From Eleginops maclovinus (Eukaryota > Chordata > Actinopteri > Perciformes > Eleginopidae): 64,000 nt of DNA. How positions within the stretch are numbered: position 1 is the first letter of the stretch; each line of letters opens with the position of its first letter. Made by a program: the position numbers and the translations under genes. Positions 1 through 64,000 of this stretch are shown here, piece by piece. Location of the stretch: contig NC_086355.1 of assembly GCF_036324505.1 (NCBI RefSeq), positions 19,644,518 to 19,708,517 of the forward strand. Reading direction: 5' to 3'. Below the pieces are notes generated by a model. It was not told where the DNA came from. It searched no databases and saw only the letters and a list, made by a program, of their open reading frames with translations.

Positions 1-1620
1 ATGTGCACATGGACAGTTTGAGGCTTATAGAGACAGAGAGGTCTTGCATTATTAACTCTTTTGGTTTTAAATCTGATGTTAATGAGGTGCCTTAGTTCTT
101 GCAACAGTCCCAGAAAAAAATCCCAATCTTCAAACTTCAAATGAGCAACCGTTTTTTCTAAACTAAACACGGGTATAAAAAACTAGAAACCATGTAACTC
201 TAAAGTTACTGTTAGAGCCAGTATTTAGTTTTTATAAAAAAAGGCCACCTATTGGTGTTGTATGTAGTCCAAACAGTATAAAGGTCTACTATTCCCACGG
301 CGCCAGCCTCTAAAGTGACAGATAGGCAACCAAGTCGAAAAGACGCCGTCCAGGCACAGTTTTTTAACAATGTTGTGACTTTCTTCTCTATTTTTCTATC
401 AAGCCAAGAAAACACGTTAAAAATGTCTGTTTAAGGCGCTTAGTGGCGTGATAGGAAAATAGAGAATCTAAGTGACAATATTAAACGTCTCTTTTTTTTG
501 CCAGTAAATGTTTGAATGGAAGTGCTATTGTTCACATCCGATTCTATGAAGGACACGAACAGAGTTGCACATGCTCAGGTAGAGCAGCAGGTGAAGTCAG
601 GGCCGAAGCTATTGGATGGCTTGACCCGTTCCCTCTCCCCACTTAATGTGGCGGACCCTCAATGCGAAATGCAAACAGTGGAAGTGGATAGGGGTCAGTT
701 TGGAATTGGGGGCCTTTTGCTGCATCTATTTTCATTTTCTTTTGCCACCATATCTGACAAGTTTGCATCACAGTAGATAACCCTTTTTCCTGCAATCAAA
801 GCCAACAACCAACAGTATTAACATAAAAAACAGACATTGCAGTTTTCCAAAACAATACTTTATATCGTAGATGTCAAAGACAACATGTTAGAGCAAAGGT
901 TCCCGAGAAAATGTACTATTTCTTTAACAATGGTGGAACAAGTCAAAAACATAACTGATAAAAAAAAGAATATGCATTTTATACATATGTAAACCTAAAA
1001 CTGTTTGTTTTTTTTAACCACAGTGGTCATAGCAATAACTGGCGTATTTAGTGGAATGGACAACCGTAACAATGACCAGGCACCTGGATGGAGCCCTTTG
1101 ATAAAATTCCAGATGTGACAAAGAACAAAAAATGTCTTCCAAGAGTCCACCAAGGTCACATCCTGCCTGGTTTAGAGTAGAAAAAAAATGTCCATTCTGT
1201 CGTCGCAGTTTACAAAGCGTCCCCCCTAAAACAATTTGTTTTTCTACATAAATACAATAAAATCTATCGTCTGTGTTACAAGTGCTAGATATTTTTTTTT
1301 TTCTTTTGTAAAATGTTCAACAGAAGTCTTTCATGTTTCCATATCCTACGGGTAAAAGCACAACATGGAAAGCACCCAAACTCCTCCTCGGCGTAAAGAA
1401 GAAAGCAGTAAAAGAGACAGTTTGGATACAGTGAAAGTACTAATGTCCTTCAGTGCTCGATCTCTTGTGCTGATATGCGGAATGAGACAGACAGAAAGAT
1501 AGGTGGGTGGTGCATGCAGACGTTAGGATCATGCAGAGAGAAAGGAGGAATGAAGTCAGAAGTATAGGGGTTCAAACTAAAAGACATGACCCCTCCTAAT
1601 AAATGGAAATTATAGCATAA

Positions 1621-1628
1621 TGGAATGT
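1621..1628 (-). promoter_or_regulatory. candidate miR-1/miR-206 8-mer target site
   Basis: The minus strand reads ACATTCCA, a perfect 8-mer match to the miR-1/206 seed. HDAC4 is an established miR-1 target in muscle. The site is only meaningful if the 3' UTR extends at least 4.05 kb past the stop. Confidence 0.35.
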
Positions 1629-4300
1629 TTTTACTCTTTGTTACTGGACATTGTGTCAAGGCTAACAGTGAGGACAGACGGTGCTGGTTTTGGCTCGTTT
1701 TGAGAAACCAAAGCACGCAGCAGTTGAAACTCTGTGACGGGCACTGCTGAGCAACGCTTCTGAGAATGTTCTGGGCTGGGTTAATGAAAAAAAAGTATCA
1801 ACCTATAGAAATCAATGTCTAAAAGGCAAAGATGTCTGACAATAACATGAGAAAAAGTCATGGAAATAAATCTTTCACAAACACGTTTTTGGTGAAGGTG
1901 ACTGGACAAAGGGAAAAATCAGATAGCTTAAATGGAAAGGAGTTAAAACCATACTAAATAAACATAGAATGCTTGCATGCTTTCTGTACTTAGTGTTATT
2001 CCTATTTTTTTGTCTATTTCCTTTGTTTTCTTGTACATTTGCAAAGTAGTAGATCATACTGTACAAGCAGGAATAAAACAGTGTGAACTGTGGCCTGTCT
2101 GGCCATCTGCAGAAGTCATGGAAACTAATGCAGTTGAGGTGATTTATGGACATGTGATTTAAGAGCATCACACTGCCAGTAGAGGCCATATTCAATCAGT
2201 AAAGGAATTATGAACAAACAATAAATGTGGTATTTGAAAGTCTGATTGCGGTTTTAGAAGATGTAAATAAGTTTATGACAATGTAAACATATATATTTTC
2301 ATATACATGTTCCAGTTTGACAAAGACATTAAAAAAATATATATTTGAGGACAGAAAACATTGGCTGCTGCAGGGAACAAAGACCCTGAAACTAAGAGGC
2401 ATCCCTTAGCTGATGAAGGAAGATATTTAGACCAGAAATGGAAATGTGAAATCATATCTAATTTAATGATTTAATGTAGGGTTTATAGCGATGTTACATT
2501 TTACCCACCCATATCATTTGTCTTGTCTTTTTCTTTCTTGTTAGTGCATTGACTTGCGGGGAACCCTACTTTTTTGAGATGAGTGGATTCCAGATTGAGA
2601 ATTTGTATCTGGCTTTTCCTGAACTTACAGAAAGGTGCCGGCCAGTAATTGCGTTTTTTTTTCTACAATGGTATCTAGAGGCATAAAAAAGTGGAAAAGC
2701 AGGAACATGTGCCTGCATGTGACGCTGAGCAGAGAGCAATGGCACCCCTACTGTAACAGTGTTCTGGTACCAATGGGATGGACGAAGCCAAATACTAGTC
2801 ATCAGTGTGAAAAGACAAAAAGACAACCAGTAAAATGCTAATCAACACGTAACCAAGGACAGTCAGCGGGGCTTTCAGTTACACCCTAAAAGAGGGCCAC
2901 CGTAAGTAAGGCCCAGGGAAAGTATTGTTTTTCAATACTAACTTCAAAAACAAGATCATAGTATTTCATTATGTATAGATATAATATATAATATACTCAT
3001 TTCTTTTATATATAAATCTACTATGAACAGACAGTAAATACACAATTGTCGATCATTATACAAAGTACAAACAATTGCATCCCACCCCTCCCGCAAAAAC
3101 CCAGAAAACACAGCCATGTGATGTCCACTAAACAGAGTCTGGATCTTCACATGTTGTGAAGTATGTCAGCTTTACAATGTAACAGAGACAGAGAGGGGGA
3201 AGGAAATAAAACATTTAAAAAGTATAAAAGGAGTCCAATGAAATGGCAACCAAATCAGAAAGACAGGAATTAGAGGAAAGAGAGTCAACTAAAGTAGCCA
3301 TTGATAAATGTGTGTGGCAGGAATACTCAAGATAGATGTCCTATGTACAGTAAACAACACTAAACATAACAGCACTGTCTCCCGTTCACTGATAAAACAC
3401 ATGAAACATGATGAGCTTGTACATGGATAAAGGTGGGAGATGGTAGTTGCCCAGGGGGTAAACACAAGTTGGAGGACCAGCTACAGACAGGAAGTCCACC
3501 TCTGCACACTGGGGCTAGCTTACATGTGCCCAAATTATTTAACAAAATGTAGCTAGCTAGCAGCCTTGATAGTCGGTATAGAACCCAATATAATTCTGCT
3601 TTAACTTTAAATAAAAAAGCCAATATTGTATTCATTTTCTTAAATATTAAGATGTTTGTAACGGATTTGTGATGCAGGTGTAATTGAGCTTTTCGATGCA
3701 GGAGGAAGAAGATTCCACTCTCTAACCCTGGTCAAGACAAAAGGACGTTAAATAAAGAAAAAGAGCCCTAAAAAATATGTGTATCCACTTGAATATTTAT
3801 AAAAAGCAGCTTGTGCTTCACTGTGTATGAACACATGTACACACACCTGCCTCACACCACTTGACATTTGGGCAGCAGATGTGCTTAACAAGGGACTTAA
3901 GATGTTAAACCAGCTGTGGGAGCCTATGCAGGGCTGGAACACCCCCCTGGAAAATCCCAGGTGGTTTGGTCATTGTTACCATGGAGACACTGTTGTCTTA
4001 AAGAGAGGGCTGGTTCAACAAATTGGCCCATATGAGAATAATTCCTCGATTTCCCTCATTAATCTCAGAGACCAGAAACTGGTTATTATGTACAAAAAGC
4101 GGTTTGACTCAGCAGAGAAAGTCTATCCGGTTTACTGTTGTGTATATACTACGTACAGAATGAATACGCTTAAGGTTCTGTTGCTTTAGTACAGAGCATT
4201 GTGATTAAGATGTACCTATCCTTTCGTGAGACTCCAATGCTGTGTCGAATGGGTCCACATTTGCACCGCTGCACCTCCCGAAATTACGTTTGAAGTGAAA

Positions 4301-4306
4301 TTTATT
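4301..4306 (-). terminator. candidate poly(A) signal AATAAA
   Basis: The only canonical AATAAA hexamer noticed on the minus strand within 5.6 kb after the stop, 1.36 kb past the TAA. It could be a proximal site. No transcript evidence is available. Confidence 0.25.
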
Positions 4307-5541
4307 TTCGTTTATATTTTTTACGAATTACAAAAGTGTTTCTAAAGAAAGTCAGTGGAGGTCTGCCTTAGGATAAAGTCTTAATGGATAGATGTGCCAA
4401 ACAAACATGGAACTTTGATCAATGAGGTCCGGATGACGGCTCCTCTGCGAAACCAAAAGTAAAAGTAGACGCTACTGAAGTTCGTAACTTAAACATCGTA
4501 ACTAGCTTACTTTTTAAAAGCCAAACCATGATTCTTTTTACCCAACGCAGCTAAATATAACTGATTAGTTTAGACAACTTATTGTTGAAAAAAGAAGCTT
4601 GTTTTTCAAACTTTCGGTAACCTGGAGAAATTAAGCTTCCTCAATAAGTAATGGAGAAGTTTAGTTTGGTTGGAACGGAATCTTGAATGACACAAGATTG
4701 GCTAAGGAGGCCCGTCAAGCTGTTCACTCAGATATCTGATACGTAGTTCCATTAACTTCCTTTAAGTGAACCACCTCCAACTTGTGGCTGGGAACTCCCT
4801 TCTACAATGCCATTATTCAAATGAAGGCAATAAAGGAAAGATAAAGGCAAAGGGAGAGACAGTAGGCTGCAGGGAAATATAGGTAAACATGCCAAGGTCT
4901 ATGTGCCAACAACATGCAGGCATCGGATGTCTTGCCAAGATAGAAATGTTTCAGGAGTGGGGGGAGAAGAGAGGCCTTTTTCCCAAAACTGTTATTTAAG
5001 GCAAAGTTCTTTCAAGAAAAAATCCACCAGGTTTGAAAAATAAAAAAGGCACAAACGTCTTTCACTGTCAGTTATTTGAACTGCTGACCTTTTCCATAGT
5101 TATCTTCAACCCCTCTTGGAATACGGCAAAAAATGTGAACACTTTGTCCCAATTATCCGGATATCTTAAAAGAGCAGGAATGATTCATCCGTAGAGCAGA
5201 GTCACAATCACATTCGCTCTGGTGGTTTTACGATGAAAGTGTGACGAAAAAGCACAGAAAAAACTGAACAATAGGAAAAGTAGACAACCATGTGTATGGG
5301 TCCGACTGGCATTCAAAAAGTACATCTTGTGTAGTGTTTAAAAATCACTGGCACTCAAGGCTGTTGCGGGAAGGCTGAGTCGATCCACTTATATCCAAGA
5401 GACAACGCATTCCTGCTGATCAGTCTGTGCACTGCTGATCAGCGAAAGCATCGCTCATCTTCAGTGTTCCGTTTCCATTGAGCGCCACTTTTGTCAGCTC
5501 TGCTAGTTCTCTCCCATAAAAATATGCCACGTTGGTGTGGC

Positions 5542-5562
5542 GGGGGGGGGTGGGGGGGGGGG
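5542..5562 (-). repeat. C-rich tract in the hdac4 3' UTR (G-rich on +)
   Basis: Two runs of 9-11 G on the + strand separated by one T, giving a C-rich element in the mRNA about 100 nt past the stop. C-rich 3' UTR tracts are bound by PCBP/hnRNP K proteins in general. Confidence 0.8.
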
Positions 5563-5663
5563 TGACGACAACGACGACAAAGGAGTGGCATTTCAATTGA
5601 CTGGATGAGGACACTGTTAAAGATAAAGACTGGTGTGAGTGGTCAAAGGCTAGAGATTTTTCT

Positions 5664-63680
<58,017 letters not shown>

Positions 63681-64000
63681 CTGGTGGAGAGAGACACAAG
63701 ACTATAGAAGGGGAAAAAGTACAAGGAGACAGAGAAGATGGGTAAAGGACTCTACAGAGGAAGAGCAAAGTTACCTTAACTGGAAGACATTGGGCCTCAT
63801 GCAGAAAGCGATTAACAAAACCTTATTATTGTTTAACTTATCCATGATTTGTTTGTACCTGTTTAGTGCTCATTGATTTCTGGGATTTACCAATGTTTTT
63901 TGGTTTTTGCTCTTTTAAAAAAGCGCTGGGGTTAATTCAAGATACAATACAAGAACAGGTTGAACATAAAAAAACACAATGGTCACATAATCAGGTGTGG
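63681..64000 (-). other. start of hdac4 intron continuing beyond the window
   Basis: Unique sequence upstream of exon E1. No further coding exon seen; the N-terminal exons must lie past base 64,000. Confidence 0.85.

Larger units (their letters stand above)
1..5663 (-). other. hdac4 3' UTR and downstream flank
   Basis: No credible coding exon was seen on either strand. The stretch is free of long transposon copies and microsatellites, unlike the introns. The transcript-sense part nearest the stop carries a C-rich tract. The true 3' end cannot be fixed by eye: one AATAAA on the minus strand is at 4,301-4,306, but HDAC4 3' UTRs are several kb long in other vertebrates, so the UTR may run much further. 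Confidence 0.6.

Noticed and set aside
3827..4189. 120-residue ORF on the + strand opposite the 3' UTR
   Set aside because: No recognisable motif, splice structure or homology; length is compatible with chance.

Overview
The window reads as an intron-rich stretch of a ray-finned fish genome, probably a percomorph teleost. It carries almost all of one gene on the minus strand: the class IIa histone deacetylase hdac4. Twenty-three coding exons can be placed with canonical splice sites and consistent phases, from 63,680 down to the stop codon at 5,664. Joined, they give 2,901 nt in frame (966 residues plus stop). That matches human HDAC4 (1,084 aa) from about residue 118 to the C terminus; the first exons and promoter lie beyond base 64,000. 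No other host protein-coding gene, tRNA, rRNA or CRISPR array could be supported.

Layout on the + strand, right to left along the gene: 63.7-60.0 kb, glutamine-rich helix, MEF2-binding segment and first 14-3-3 site; 53.4-47.8 kb, nuclear localisation signal, Ser-rich linker, second 14-3-3 site and Q-rich tract, with a complete hAT DNA transposon inside one intron; 42.0-39.4 kb, acidic/SUMO linker and third 14-3-3 site; 38.2-6.7 kb, the zinc-dependent deacetylase domain; 6.5-5.7 kb, C-terminal nuclear export signal and stop. Bases 1-5,663 are 3' UTR and downstream sequence. All three phospho-serine 14-3-3 sites, the NLS, the NES, the MEF2 segment, the zinc ligands and the class IIa His (in place of the class I catalytic Tyr) are visible, so the gene looks like a functional signal-responsive MEF2 co-repressor.

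The introns carry most of the unusual content. (1) A second, badly eroded copy of three deacetylase exons and their introns (23,728-25,118) lies 2.6 kb from the intact copy (27,681-29,209), with part of a dead hAT transposon between them. It is 138 bp shorter, its indels ignore reading frame, and the disruption starts abruptly, which suggests an assembly artefact or a very decayed duplication. (2) A 2,824-bp hAT element (49,554-52,377) has matching terminal inverted repeats, a perfect 8-bp target duplication and an uninterrupted 630-codon transposase. (3) At least eight copies of one MITE family with TTAA-associated ends are present. (4) Several (CA/TG)n microsatellites up to 206 bp lie very close to hdac4 splice sites. 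(5) A possible 8-mer miR-1/206 site lies in the distal 3' flank.
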